From NCBI GenBank assembly GCA_905221605.1, contig CAJNDS010000687.1, forward strand, positions 1 through 64,000: a stretch of 64,000 nucleotides of DNA, given 5' to 3'. The translations under genes and the position numbers were made by a program. Below are positions 37,640 through 47,576 of the stretch, in pieces. Position 1 is the stretch's first letter; every line of letters begins with the position of its first letter. The notes beneath the pieces are model-generated. The model was not told where the DNA came from and ran no database searches. It worked only from the letters and a program-made list of their open reading frames with translations. This DNA is from Symbiodinium natans. Lineage: Eukaryota; Sar; Dinophyceae; Suessiales; Symbiodiniaceae.

Positions 37640-37766
37640 AGCCCCCGAAACTTCCCCTTGCGCAGTGCAAGTCCTCGGGCAAGGGGGAAAGGTTGATCAT
37701 GCTGGCCATCAGGCCATCTCTCCGGTAGTTCACCCAGTAAGCAGAGCTGCCCTTGTTGCCAATGGC
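37640..37766 (-). CDS. Exon, unknown protein
   Basis: Acceptor TTGCCAG, frame AIGNKGSSAYWVNYRRDGLM then ASMINLSPLPEDLHCARG. Codon third positions are mostly G/C. A second open frame (GHWQQGQLCLLG) exists, but phase with 38168-38078 (donor CTTGAG|GC) favours the first. Confidence 0.6.
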
Positions 37767-38077
37767 CTGGCAACGTCTCACGGTACTCGGCTTTGGGGGA
37801 TTTGAGCTGAGGGTTTAGAGGGTCGCGAATTGCCCGGGCCGAGCACGGTCTGCTTTTCGCAGAAGGGACATCTTTGTCACGCATGCGGGATGCGGCCCGA
37901 GATCCGAATCCAGTGCAAGCTGAAGTTACTGAAGTTGCTGATGTTTCACGATGTCGTCGCTGGTTGGTTGAGCGAACCCGTCCAGAAAGCGTGCATACCG
38001 TTTCCTAAAACCCAAACCCTAAACTCCTAAACCCTAAAGTCCTAAACCCTAAACCCTAAGCCCACTCCTACACCTGC

Positions 38078-38168
38078 CTCAAGCATCGGAAGTCCAAGAG
38101 CATTCCAGAAGTGATACTGCATGCGCCGTGGTTCGAAGAGGGCCCGCACCCAACGATAGTTCCTCGAG
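38078..38168 (-). CDS. Exon, unknown protein
   Basis: Acceptor CACACCAG, frame SRNYRWVRALFEPRRMQYHF then WNALGLPMLE, donor GAG|GC (phase 0). Joins 37766 to read LPMLE-AIGNKGSS. Confidence 0.6.
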
Positions 38169-38175
38169 CTGGTGT

Positions 38176-38352
38176 GGGTTTAGGGTTTAGGGTTTAGGGT
38201 TTAGGGTTTAGGGTTTAGGGTTTAGGGTTTAGGGTTTAGGGTTTAGGTTTAGGGTTTAGGGTTTAGGGTTTAGGGTTTAGGGTTTAGGGTTTAGGGTTTA
38301 GGGTTTAGGGTTTAGGGTTTAGGGTTTAGGGTATAGGGGTTAGGGTTAAGGT

Positions 38353-38385
<33 letters not shown>

Positions 38386-38390
38386 TAGGG
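38176..38390. repeat. Long TTTAGGG tract ending in poly-G
   Basis: About 27 units with a few TTAGGG and GTTAGGG variants, followed by 18 G at 38389-38407. (AT)n lies at 38500-38533. Confidence 0.95.
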
Positions 38391-38911
38391 GGGGGGGGGG
38401 GGGGGGGCGGGGGCCTGGGGTAGGGGCGATAGATGTCTAAAGTCGATTGTGTCGTACATACAATATAAGCCGTGCAGAAAGTACACATCACACAGAACGC
38501 ATATATATATATATGCATATATATATATATATAACATGTAATCCGCATCGATGCGTGTAATGCATAAAAGGTGCTTGTGATGCAGATAATGCATAGAATG
38601 CATAACATCCATATAGAACATAAAATACAGATGATGCATACAATTCACATATACTACAAATGATGCCATATCGCACATAGAATACATAAGCTGCAAGTAA
38701 AGTTGTAAGGACCCTTAGTTGGGTTCTTAGGATCCTTAACTACAGTTGGTGCAGCAAGGGGGCCCCTCCTTGTACTCTAGGATACTTGGAGCCCCCTAAA
38801 CCCCCAACCCCAAACCCTAAACCCTAAACCCCAAACCCCAAACCCCAAACCCTAAACCCTAAACCCTAATCCTAAACCCTAATCCTAAACCCTAAACCCT
38901 AAACCCTAAAC

Positions 38912-39028
38912 GGGAGCCCCTGGGCGACCGCTGGGAGCCGAGGATCCAAACGGTGTAGAGCCCCACGTTGTAGTCGTTGAAGGCGTCGGAATTCGTTTCC
39001 TTGAGGTCCTGGCCGTCCCAACCTGATA
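38912..39028 (-). CDS. Exon, unknown protein
   Basis: Acceptor CCGAAAG, frame SGWDGQDLKETNSDAFNDY then NVGLYTVWILGSQR, ending near CTCCC|GTTTAGGG. Confidence 0.6.
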
Positions 39029-39278
39029 CTTTCGGCGCGGGTTTAGGGTTTAGGGTTTAGGGTTTAGGGTTTAGGGTTTAGGGTTTAGGGTTTAGGGTGC
39101 TTTTACTGCATTTTTCAGCATGGCCAGGTGGGGAATTCAACCCGGGCTTTGCTGGCCTTGCGTTGGACTGCGGCATCCCCGGAAACGACTCCCTAAAAAC
39201 CCTGAACCCTAAACCTAAAACCCTAAAACCCTAAACCCGAAACCCTAAACCCCAAACCCCAAACCCGAAACCCCAAAC

Positions 39279-39417
39279 CGCAACCAGGCTGCTCCAGCTC
39301 GACAGCACCGCGAAGGCGGAGACCAATAGGCCCATGGCCACGTTTTGCTGGCGATGCTGGCGAGAGACCCGGTTGAGCTCCCCAATGCCCACTTGCTCAT
39401 TCTCCTTGCGGGTAGCG
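39279..39417 (-). CDS. Exon with membrane segment
   Basis: Acceptor ATCTAGAG, frame ATRKENEQVGIGELNRVSRQ then VAMGLLVSAFAVLSSWSSL, a clear hydrophobic helix, ending GCG|GTTTGGGG. Phase 2 at the start matches 39651-39560. Confidence 0.6.
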
Positions 39418-39559
39418 CTCTAGATTAAGGCCCCTTTCTGGGGGGGGGGGGGGGGGTTCCGTTTAGAAGGTGCCGTAGTATAGAGGGACCCAAGAAGCGA
39501 CCCGAATTTAGGGACTACCCTTGTGCGCCGCTTAGCTGGGGCTGCGTGCTGGGTGTTGC

Positions 39560-39651
39560 CTTGCGGCGGGCGTTGTCGGAATGATCCGTCTCGAGTCTCC
39601 GGTGTACATCATTGTAAAGGTCCACTTGGCGGGAACACCATGGCCATGCCC
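39560..39651 (-). CDS. Exon, unknown protein
   Basis: Acceptor GTTCAG, frame GHGHGVPAKWTFTMMYTGDS then RRIIPTTPAA, donor GCAAG|GC (phase 2). Starts in phase 0, compatible with 39865-39746. Confidence 0.6.
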
Positions 39652-39745
39652 CTGAACCCTAAACCCTAAACCCTAAACCCTAACCCTAAACCCTAAACCC
39701 TAAACCCTAAACCCTAAACCCTAAACCCTAAACTCAAGGGACGAC

Positions 39746-39865
39746 TCTCGCGCATGCTAAGCGCATGGCATGCCAGACAGCCCAAGCGATGTTCAGGAAG
39801 TAGAACCACTTCACCTTCTTCACGTAATTCACTTTGACGTCTTCTCCGGCGCCATGCTTGACATC
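39746..39865 (-). CDS. Exon with membrane segment
   Basis: Acceptor GTTCAG, frame DVKHGAGEDVKVNYVKKVKW then FYFLNIAWAVWHAMR, donor AGA|GTCGTC; 40 whole codons. With the next two exons this makes a run of about 117 residues with two hydrophobic helices, perhaps a multi-pass membrane protein. Confidence 0.6.
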
Positions 39866-40318
39866 CTGAACAATCGAAGCTTGCTTCTATCCAGAGGAAA
39901 TGTTGCGTGCCGGGGCTGTGGCCAGATGCGCCAAGTAGTTCTGGATCCTGCAAAGCGATGACGCACAGGAGCGCATCTCCCTTTATACGGATGTGCTCGG
40001 TACTTTCATCGGACGCCATGGACGTCGTAAGTCGCAGGCATTGGCAGGCCCACAAGAACGCCTGCAAGAGCTGACATTTTGAAAGCGGCAGCCCTGTGTC
40101 GAGATTGACGTGGATAGAGTTGCTGCGATGAGGCCTTACGCCTTACGCCTTCTTGCTGAAGGTATTGCCTCTTACCTGCAACCCGAAGTCCTAAACCCTA
40201 AACCCCTAGACCCTAAACCTTTGGTCAAGACCATGCTGGAGTATCAATTGTTTGTTTGGCTGCGGCTACGGGGGTGTTGAAATGGTCCTAAACCACACCG
40301 CAGCACCTTTGGTCCTGC

Positions 40319-40463
40319 CTTTAATCTGCGACTTTGCCACCGACTCGGGCGACAAATGCTCGCCCTCTTGCACCGGGGAGTGCTTGAGATGGTTCGCCTC
40401 AATCCGGAACGCGGACTCGTTCCAAGCCACAAGAAGTTCAAGGGAAGTTGCATGGTCCCGTAA
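40319..40463 (-). CDS. Exon, unknown protein
   Basis: Acceptor ATGAAAG, frame RDHATSLELLVAWNESAFRI then EANHLKHSPVQEGEHLSPE, donor TTAAAG|GC. A strong open frame with no tract beside it. A shorter candidate (SPFEYVEIALR, donor CTCAG|GTACC) lies at about 40672-40612. Confidence 0.6.
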
Positions 40464-40760
40464 CTTTCATGTGGTCATATGGTCCCCTAACGTCCCCTAC
40501 CTTCCTGAAAGGGTTCTGAGGGCCCTTGGGCTTTGTAGGGCCCATAAAGGACCCTGTGACTACCCTGAGAACAAATCAAAGAATTCTCCTTTGATCGGTA
40601 CCTGAGTGCAATTTCCACGTACTCGAAGGGAGATCTACATTGGACATGTTGCTCTCGGCTTTTGCACACTGGGGCGGCCTGGAATCACTGGTCTTGAAGC
40701 CGAATGAACCCCAAAAAGCCGACTGAGACCCGAAGCAATGTGAAGTAGCGTGTTGTGTTG

Positions 40761-40872
40761 CTTGTATCCCCCAAGAAGGGCACCCGGTAGATACACTCAC
40801 CAATACTTGTAAGGAACCCCAAGTACACTCACCAATAGCAGGAATACCGATCCTGCTTCATATGACAACAGA
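40761..40872. mobile_element. Dispersed element family C, copy 2, abutting a tract
   Basis: Same ordered motifs as copy 1. Its right end runs directly into about 20 perfect CCCTAAA units (40874-41015); copy 1 has no tract at that edge. Confidence 0.6.
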
Positions 40873-41020
40873 GACCCTAAACCCTAAACCCTAAACCCTA
40901 AACCCTAAACCCTAAACCCTAAACCCTAAACCCTAAACCCTAAACCCTAAACCCTAAACCCTAAACCCTAAACCCTAAACCCTAAACCCTAAACCCTAAA
41001 CCCTAAACCCTAAACCCCAC

Positions 41021-41068
41021 CTCTTCCAGCAGGTAGAGGAACGAGAGGTTGGGATCTTCGAGGCCTGC
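41021..41068 (-). CDS. Exon, unknown protein
   Basis: Acceptor AATGCAG, frame AGLEDPNLSFLYLLEE, donor GAAGAG|GTGGGG; 16 whole codons. Confidence 0.55.
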
Positions 41069-41283
41069 CTGCATTGTGGTTCAGGGCTTGGCGGGTTTTG
41101 AATTTGGGGTTTAGGGCTTAGGGTTTAGGGTTAAGGGTTAAGGGTTAAGGGTTTTGGGTTTAGGGTTTAGGGTTTAGGGTTTAGGGTTTAGGGCTTAGGG
41201 CTTAGGGCTTAGGGTTTGTAGAACTTGGCGTTCGAGGGTGCGCTTCCCTAAACCCCAAAACCCTAAACCCTTTAGGGTTCTGC

Positions 41284-41381
41284 CTGTGAGTATTGCAGGA
41301 ATCGTGCTCGGCCCCTTGCTTTCCGGCCTCAGTGAGGGCCAGCAGGTCCAGCATCTCAGACACATCAGTGGTCTCCCACAC
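41284..41381 (-). CDS. Exon, acidic
   Basis: Acceptor GTCGAG, frame VWETTDVSEMLDLLALTEAG then KQGAEHDSCNTH, donor CACAG|GC (phase 2). It shares the motif KQGAE-x-D with the exon at 41562. Confidence 0.65.
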
Positions 41382-41482
41382 CTCGACACCATTAGGGTTT
41401 AGGGTTTAGGGTTTAGGGTTTAGGGTTTAGGGTTTAGGGTTTAGGGTTTAGGGTTTAGGATTTAGGGTTTAGGGTTTAGGGC

Positions 41483-41562
41483 TGCGGATTTCACAATGGT
41501 TCCTAGCGACCCGTCATCTTGCAGCAGAAACACCCAGTCATCTTCGGCGCCTTGCTTGCAGG
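41483..41562 (-). CDS. Exon, acidic
   Basis: Acceptor CACCAG, frame CKQGAEDDWVFLLQDDGSLG then TIVKSA. The donor is uncertain. Confidence 0.6.
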
Positions 41563-41734
41563 CTGGTGGGTAGTTGAAACCAGGGCTATCTGATCTGTAC
41601 CTAAGCTAACCTTAGGGCTTAGGGTTTAGAACTTAGGATTTAGGATTTAGGGTTTAGGGTTTAGGATTTAGGGTTTAGGGTATGATAGGGTGCCTTACTT
41701 ACCTTGGTAGCCCGGGAACAACATGATAAGACGG

Positions 41735-41815
41735 GAACCCGGGCAACCTTTTTGGGGTTGGTTACTTGACAAGGGCACCCAGAACCAAAAATGGGCAAAA
41801 GGGCACCACTTGGGC
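41735..41815. mobile_element. Dispersed element family E, copy
   Basis: GGGGTTGGTTACTTGAC, CACCCAGAACCAAAAATGGG, AAAAGGGCACCACTTGGG: the same order as 45050-45117 and the split copy at 11436-11610; a further fragment is at 54415-54465. Confidence 0.6.
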
Positions 41816-41916
41816 GACCAAGCAAGACTGTGTTGACAACGACCCATGAACGTTCGAAGCCTAAACCCTAAACCCTAAACCCTAAACCCTAAACCCTAAA
41901 CCCTGGACCCTAAATC

Positions 41917-41959
41917 CTCAACCCGCAATGCGTCGATCCAGGCTTGCACTTTGGGAGCC
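41917..41959 (-). CDS. Candidate short exon
   Basis: Acceptor CCACCAG, frame APKVQAWIDALRVE, followed by GAG|GATTTAGGG (a GA donor at the tract). Confidence 0.4.
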
Positions 41960-42594
41960 CTGGTGGGTTCAGGAAGTTTAGGGCGCGTAGGGCGATGAGA
42001 GTTTGGGGGTTTAGGGTTTAGGAAGTTTGGGGTTTAGGGTGTTGGGAGTTTTAAGGTTTAGGGTTTAGGGTTTAGGGAGTGTGGGGTTTAGGGTTTAGGG
42101 AGTTTGGGGTTTAGGGCTTAGGAAGTATAGGGAGTTTGGGCTTAAGGGATCGGGATCATCACCAGCCATGAGCGAGCTGCTCGACGGATCGACGCCCACC
42201 TGCGCATGACTCCCCAACTACAATAGGGGCCCTAATAATTAGGACAGGGTTGTTGGGGGGGGGGGGGGTTTTAACGACCCTGTGCATCTTTTCTAGTGCA
42301 GGCCACTGGGGTTTAGGGTTTAGGGTTTATGGTTTTGGGGGCTATAGGGGCCTTAACAAATAGAATAATTAGGGTTTTGGGGGGGTCAGTATAGTACTTT
42401 TATTATAAAGGGACCACAAGGGAACACAATTAGTAATTATTCCGAGCCCTTTCTCATCTGGGCGTTGTCCCTGTGAGGGGTTCCTTTTTAGATATGGGGA
42501 CCCCGGATTTAGAACAGGGCACTTGCATGCGTCTGCAAACTTCAAACCCTAAACCCTACACCCTACACCCTACACCCTGGCCCTAAACCCTACC

Positions 42595-42712
42595 CCCAGG
42601 GAAGCACTTTCCAAAGCCATCACCAAGTCGACAGCCCGGCTCTGGCCGGATATAGACAACGAAGCAACCCTGTGCAGAAACCTGCCACTGACGGATTCAC
42701 GGGCTTTCGGCT
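42595..42712. CDS. Coding-like island, strand unresolved
   Basis: Plus, after CCCCCAG: EALSKAITKSTARLWPDID then NEATLCRNLPLTDSRAF. Minus, after GGGAG: PKARESVSGRFLHRVASLS. Both fully open; plus has the better acceptor. Confidence 0.4.
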
Positions 42713-42818
42713 CCCTAAACCCTAAACCCTAGCTAGACCCTAAACCCTAAACCCTAGCTAGACCCTAAACCCTAAACCCTAAACCCTAAACCGAAAACCC
42801 GAAACCCTAAAACAAAAC

Positions 42819-42906
42819 CATCAACAAATCTCCGGCCTCCCGCAGCTGAGCGCCCATGGCCGCTGCCGCGGCCTTGGCCACGTGATCGCACCGGCAAGAC
42901 TGGGGC
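42819..42906 (-). CDS. Exon, unknown protein, helical
   Basis: Acceptor CTGCAG, frame PQSCRCDHVAKAAAAAMGAQ then LREAGDLLM, donor ATG|GTTTTG. Confidence 0.55.
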
Positions 42907-43000
42907 CTGCAGGGCGGCGGCTTCGCACAGATCTTACCAGTACTTCGAATTACCCTAAACCCTAAACCCCAAACCCTAAACCCTAAACCCTAAACCCTAG

Positions 43001-43345
43001 ACCCTAAGCGCGTATGAAGGCCTCTTTGGCCTTTCCGGGTTTTCTTTAGAATCTTTAGACTTGGGTCGAGGGGCTTAGGATTTTCGGGTTTTTAGGGTTT
43101 TTAGGGTTTAGGGTTTAGGGCTGAGGGGGAAAAGAAAGAGGGATGATGGGTCCTTTTTGTTCAAGCCCCATCATCCCTCTTTCTTTTCCCCCTCAGCCCT
43201 AAACCCTAAAAACCCTAAAAACCCTAAAAACCCTAAAAACCCTAAAAACCCTAAAAACCCTAAAATCCTAAGCCCCTCGACCCAAGTCTAAAGATTCTAA
43301 AGAAAACCCGGAAAGGCCAAAGAGGCCTTCATACGCGCTTAGGGT
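43001..43345. repeat. 345-bp near-perfect palindrome containing tracts
   Basis: Arms of about 150 bp (43001-43150) and 180 bp (43166-43345) around a 15-bp centre (TCCTTTTTGTTCAAG). Outside the repeats the arms differ by about one base. The left arm has four telomere-type units, the right arm seven (CCCTAAA and CCCTAAAAA), which accounts for the length difference. Confidence 0.9.
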
Positions 43346-43351
43346 TGACGC

Positions 43352-43438
43352 CTCGATGGGCCTAAGGCCAACATCGCACCCCGGCCTTTTCGCCTCCTCT
43401 GCGGGGCGCTTGACCCGCTCTTCGGCGCTGGCGAAAAC
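43352..43438 (-). CDS. Exon, unknown protein, charged
   Basis: Acceptor ATGCGAG, frame VFASAEERVKRPAEEAKRP then GCDVGLRPIE, donor ATCGAG|GC; 29 whole codons, phase 0. Its downstream intron starts with the palindrome. Confidence 0.6.
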
Positions 43439-43914
43439 CTCGCATGCGGGCGCTCGGAGCCATAAACCTTAAACCCTAAACGCCGTAAACCTAAACCCTA
43501 AACCCTAAACCCTAAACCCTAAACCCTAAACCCTAAACCCTAAACCCTAAACCCTAAACCCTAAACCGATAAACCAAAAATGCCCTAAACCCTGCTTTGG
43601 GTCAGGACTTGACTCCGAAACAGCCTCATCTTAAAACCCTTAGTACCTGAAGATGAAAACCCTAAAGCCCTAAATCCCTAAAACCCTTGATTCGAAAACA
43701 TCTAAAACACATTGCGGGAAAACACAACTTTCAAACCTAAACCCCAACACCGTAAAGCCGAAAGCCTTAAACCCCCAAAGCCCACACCCCTAAGCCCTCA
43801 GCCCGAAGCCCCCGCGTCAGCAAAGGGGGTCTACGGGGAGGCCGGACCATGTAAACCCTAAACCCTAAACCCTAAACCCTAAACCCTGAACCCTGAACCC
43901 TGAACCCTAAACCC

Positions 43915-43995
43915 ATCAGTCCAAAAGCCCAGGTTTTAGCCTTTAACTCATCGAACGCGAGTGGCTCCTTGGTCTTCAGGGGTCTCCCCATCCCT
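43915..43995 (-). CDS. Exon, unknown protein
   Basis: Acceptor CTGCAG, frame MGRPLKTKEPLAFDELKAKT then WAFGLM, ending ATGG|GTTTAGGG. Poly-G at 44037-44054 on the right. Confidence 0.5.
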
Positions 43996-44523
43996 CTGCA
44001 GCATGGACCAAAGCCTGGTTGCAGAGCTCTTTCGGCGGGGGGGGGGGGGGGGGGTGTATGGGTTTAGGGGTTAGGGTGCAGCCTTTGGGGCCTTTGGAGC
44101 CTTTAGGGCCTTTTTGGATCCAGGCACACTGCAAAGAACTCTAGATTGGGGTCCCGGTTTGGGTCCTACGTACGGTACAGGTACGGTACGGCACCCTTAA
44201 AAGGACCCTGTTCTAGAGAACAGCCCACATGCGCTGCGAGGGCACCGGCAAATTTCCTGAATCGTTGGGACCCCCGTTGGGAACCCATAGTGCAATCGCT
44301 GATTTCTCGGGGAAAGTTGTTATATTGTTTTTTCTTTATGTATATGTAAAGGAGGACGGGTTCCGGACACCAAAGAAAACTACATACGAAGGCTCGCAAG
44401 CAGGCCGTCCAAAAAGTGAGAACGCTGGAAAAAACAAAGGCCACATAAGGGCGGGTACCACATACATGTATTTACACATATAGATGTGAAGAGAGAGGGA
44501 GAGTGAGAGGAATGTACATCTTA

Positions 44524-44706
44524 TCAAATAAGATTTAAGATCGATGTCGAATCGATGTCAACGTGGAGGTGGGAAGGCTTCCACAACCCGAGCCTCTCCA
44601 GCTCTGGAGGAATTTCTGGGTTGGACAAGTCCACACCGGTCTTCTGCACGTAGTCCTGCCACATCGGCATAGGCACCCTAAGCCCTACACCGAAGGCTTC
44701 TTCTAC
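44524..44706 (-). CDS. Terminal exon, unknown protein
   Basis: Acceptor CCCCTGAG, frame VEEAFGVGLRVPMPMWQDYV, then QKTGVDLSNPEIPPELERLG, LWKPSHLHVDIDST and a TGA stop. Sixty residues, no tract nearby. No family recognised. Confidence 0.5.
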   Translation of the reverse strand, partial: VEEAFGVGLRVPMPMWQDYVQKTGVDLSNPEIPPELERLGLWKPSHLHVDIDSTSILNLI

Positions 44707-45021
44707 CTCAGGGGTCAATTAGCAGCTAGTTAGCAGCGTCTTGGCAAAAACTGCTCAAGCTGAGACTTATATACTGATTCTGAGCTTGCTTGCTGAGACC
44801 CCTGAACCACTACACCCTTAACTTAGTTCTTGGCGGAGACTCGGGGAATTAGGTATCCCATGCTCGAACACCTTCGTTTAAGGGATTCCTGATTCACTAC
44901 TGATCCAGAAATTCCCGGCTGAGAACCAGCAAGTAAACCCATGCAGTGTCCTGGAATAAGTCGACTAAGGCTTGCACAAAGAAATGTTCCCTCGGGTTCC
45001 TTGGTAGCGCAGTGACGATAT

Positions 45022-45117
45022 TGTGATAGGGCGGTACCCTTCTTTGATGGTTGGGTACTTTATAAGGGAACCCAGAACCAAAATAACGACAAAAGGGGCA
45101 CCATTGGCTGCCCAAGG
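45022..45117. mobile_element. Dispersed element family E, uninterrupted copy
   Basis: GCGGTACCCTTCTTTG at the left; TATAAGGGAACCCAGAACC, AAAATAACGACAAAAGGGG, CACCATTGGCTGCCCAAG. It follows directly the coding island at 45120-45199 on the minus strand, so it may form the start of an intron. Confidence 0.6.
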
Positions 45118-45119
45118 TT

Positions 45120-45199
45120 CGTGGGAACTTGAGACAGGAGCTCGAGGGTTCGCGAGACCACCGGCGGCCACGACACGTTGGTGTTCCACTTCAATGGCC
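45120..45199 (-). CDS. Exon, unknown protein
   Basis: Acceptor GCACCCAG, frame AIEVEHQRVVAAGGLANPRA then PVSSSHE. Confidence 0.5.
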
Positions 45200-45227
45200 C
45201 TGGGTGCTAGGGTTTAGGGTTTAGGGT

Positions 45228-45259
<32 letters not shown>

Positions 45260-45324
45260 GGTTTAGGGTTTTGGGTTTAGGGTGCAGGGTGGACCAGCCC
45301 ACTACTCACTTCCATAGTGTGGCT

Positions 45325-45546
45325 CTAGCCCCCCCAGTCTTTGGCTTTTTGACATCCCTCACACAAACATAAGCAGAATCGCAGGTAAGTCGTACACTCA
45401 GGATACATCTCCACCACGGCAAAACGGTGGCCACACCCGGAGCTTTGACAAGAATCGTGTAGACGGCCCAATCTTAACACAGAACCCTCTCCTCCAGCAA
45501 CTGTTACTTCACATGGATGGCACTTGCAGCATGAAGTCAGGGAGAC
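45325..45546 (-). CDS. Cys-rich exon, 73 codons, possible zinc-binding
   Basis: Acceptor GCGCAG, frame VSLTSCCKCHPCEVTVAGGE, then DSCQSSGCGHRFAVVEMYPE and CTTYLRFCLCLCEGCQKAKD, stopping at TAG. Eleven Cys and several His in CxC, CxxC and CxxxxCxH spacings suggest metal binding; no named family fits. Either a last exon or spliced before the stop. Confidence 0.5.
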   Translation of the reverse strand, partial: VSLTSCCKCHPCEVTVAGGEGSVLRLGRLHDSCQSSGCGHRFAVVEMYPECTTYLRFCLCLCEGCQKAKDWGG

Positions 45547-45562
45547 CTGCGCGATTTATTGC

Positions 45563-45700
45563 TTAGGGTTTAGGGTTTAGGGTTTAGGGTTTAGGGTTTA
45601 GGGTTTAGGGGTTAGGGGTTAGGGTTTAGGGTTTAGGGTTTAGGGTTTAGGGTTTAGGGTTTAGGGTTTAGGGTTTAGGGTTTAGGGCTTAGGGTTTAGG
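45563..45700. repeat. TTTAGGG tract
   Basis: About 20 units, two of them GTTAGGGG. Confidence 0.95.
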
Positions 45701-45943
45701 GATTGCCATGGCTTTACGTTCTCTGTTTCAGCTTCCCAAAAGGTATACTAAATGCGCGAATCATCCCGAAAACCATGTTCCAACTTTCTGGAGTTTACTG
45801 CAACTTACTTCTCCAATACCCAAGGAGGAAAAGGGTTAAACTGTACTATTCCTACTAAACAAAGAAACCCAAAAAGTTTAACGTTCAGCTGTTGGAGAAG
45901 TACGGCAATGCTTTGTACGAAGAACCGAAGGAAGCCAAACTAC

Positions 45944-46000
45944 CTCTGTCTCGGCGTCATCCTTTGCAACCTTGCGCTTCTCAACGAAACGCCCTGGCAC
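45944..46000 (-). CDS. Exon, unknown protein, basic; its start is duplicated
   Basis: Acceptor GGTTCAAG, frame VPGRFVEKRKVAKDDAETE, donor ACAGAG|GTAGTT; 19 whole codons. The acceptor and first eight codons recur with a few changes at 46020-46062, next to CCCTAAA. Confidence 0.55.
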
Positions 46001-46173
46001 CTTGAACCAAGCCTAAACCCTTCTCAACGGCACGCCCTGGCACCTTGAATGAAGCCTAAACCCTAAACCCTAAACCCTAAACCCTCAACCCTAAACCCTA
46101 AACCCTAAACCCTAAACCCTAATCCCTAAACCCTAAACCCTAAACCCTAAACCCTAAACCCTAAACCCTAAAC

Positions 46174-46256
46174 CCGAACACTGCAACCAGGTTGCGACTG
46201 TCCCGAATGTGTTTGTATCGGAGCTCGCAGTCGGCCGATGTTGTCGCCACAATGGC
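46174..46256 (-). CDS. Exon, unknown protein
   Basis: Acceptor CCCTGTAG, frame AIVATTSADCELRYKHIRDS then RNLVAVF, ending TTCGG|GTTTAGGG. Bracketed by CCCTAAA (46045-46173) and TTTAGGG (46262-46290). Confidence 0.6.
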
Positions 46257-46571
46257 CTACAGGGTTTAGGGTTTAGGGTTTAGGGTTAGACATTGTGAGC
46301 GGGGAAAAACCTGCAGGAAGAGAAGTCCCACTCTCGCGATCTCCGCATCTACGCGAAGCCAAGCATGTGCAGCGTGCTCAAATCATGAATTCAGGGGTAT
46401 AAGTATAAGGAGGGACCCCTAGAAGGGACCCTTATATAAGGGTAGCCCCTGTATACCTAAGTAGCCCCTCAATAACCCCTAAACCCTAAACCCTAAACCC
46501 TAAACCCTAAACCCTAAACCCTAAACCCTAAACCCTAAGCCCCTCAATCACCCCTAAGAAACGCAAGCCAC

Positions 46572-46645
46572 ATCAGCGCCTTCCGGATGAGCGAGCTGAG
46601 GCCTTTATCGACAAGAGCCGAGCTCTCATCCTCACGCGCCATGAG
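46572..46645 (-). CDS. Exon, unknown protein
   Basis: Acceptor TCCGTTCAG, frame LMAREDESSALVDKGLSSLI then RKALM, donor probably AT|GTGGC. Confidence 0.55.
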
Positions 46646-47079
46646 CTGAACGGAGTCGCATGTCAAATGGGAAAAAGGTACTTTGGCAGGGTTAGGGCCT
46701 TTAGGGCTTTTAGGGCGTTTGGGGTGTCGAATTTGGTATATTCGGGAATTCCTTGGAGACCAAATTAACCCCTAACAGTCTTATTTATGGTTCATATACC
46801 TTGAGAGGAACCTAGTAGTACAGGGTATATGACCCCGATTTTGGGGTTCATTTGGTCCCTAAGGTTAGGTACATCCCATAATTTCAAGAAAGTTGTTTAC
46901 GCGCTTCGAAGATGCAGACTACTGAAGGTGAGCCAAAACCACGTTCAGGTGTGCGCTTCAGAGCCATGGGGTAAGCCCTTGGAGAGCCTGTGAAAAAGAC
47001 CCCGACACAAGATCCACGTAATTGCCGGGTTAATTGCCATGGGTCCCCTAAACCCTAAACCCTAAACCCCATAGGGGGC

Positions 47080-47169
47080 TGAGGTTTACTGATCCAGGCG
47101 CAATCTGGTTCCCATTCTCTGCAGCGCCAGAGACCAGGAGGTCAGCGAAGTGTGTGAACAGGCTTTGCC
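47080..47169 (-). CDS. Exon, unknown protein
   Basis: Acceptor CTGTCAG, frame QSLFTHFADLLVSGAAENGN then QIAPGSVN. The donor is not fixed. Confidence 0.5.
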
Positions 47170-47441
47170 CTGACAGAGGAGCGCCCTAACTTAGCCGGTG
47201 CTGAGTGGGGAATGAGGTGCCCTATATCATCCCTTAACGGGAAAGATAAGAGGACGTGAGGATAGTTCCGAGGGAGCTGGTCTTGCAAGCAATGACTGCG
47301 CGATGGAAGCGCCTCAACCCCGCTTCAAAAACCTAAACCCTAAACCCCGTAAACCCTAAACCCTACACCGGACCCTAAACCCTAAACCCTAAACCCTAAA
47401 CCCTAAACCCTTAACCCTTAACCCTAAACCCTAAACCCTCA

Positions 47442-47506
47442 TAAGCCGTGCCAGGGTGCGATAGAGCCAGAGCTCCCTCTTCTTCTCTGGCGGGTCCGAC
47501 TTCTTC
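47442..47506 (-). CDS. Exon with tract-derived 5' splice site
   Basis: Acceptor CGTGACAG, frame KKSDPPEKKRELWLYRTLAR then LM, ending ATGAGG|GTTTAGGG. Confidence 0.6.
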
Positions 47507-47576
47507 CTGTCACGGGCTGATGCGCACCCCTAGGCGCTTCTAGGCTCAACGCACTCCCCACATCTTGTCCCCACAC

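Noticed and set aside
44166-44527. Overlapping ORFs on both strands around 44.2-44.5 kb
   Set aside because: No acceptor or donor logic, no motif, poor codon composition; probably non-coding.
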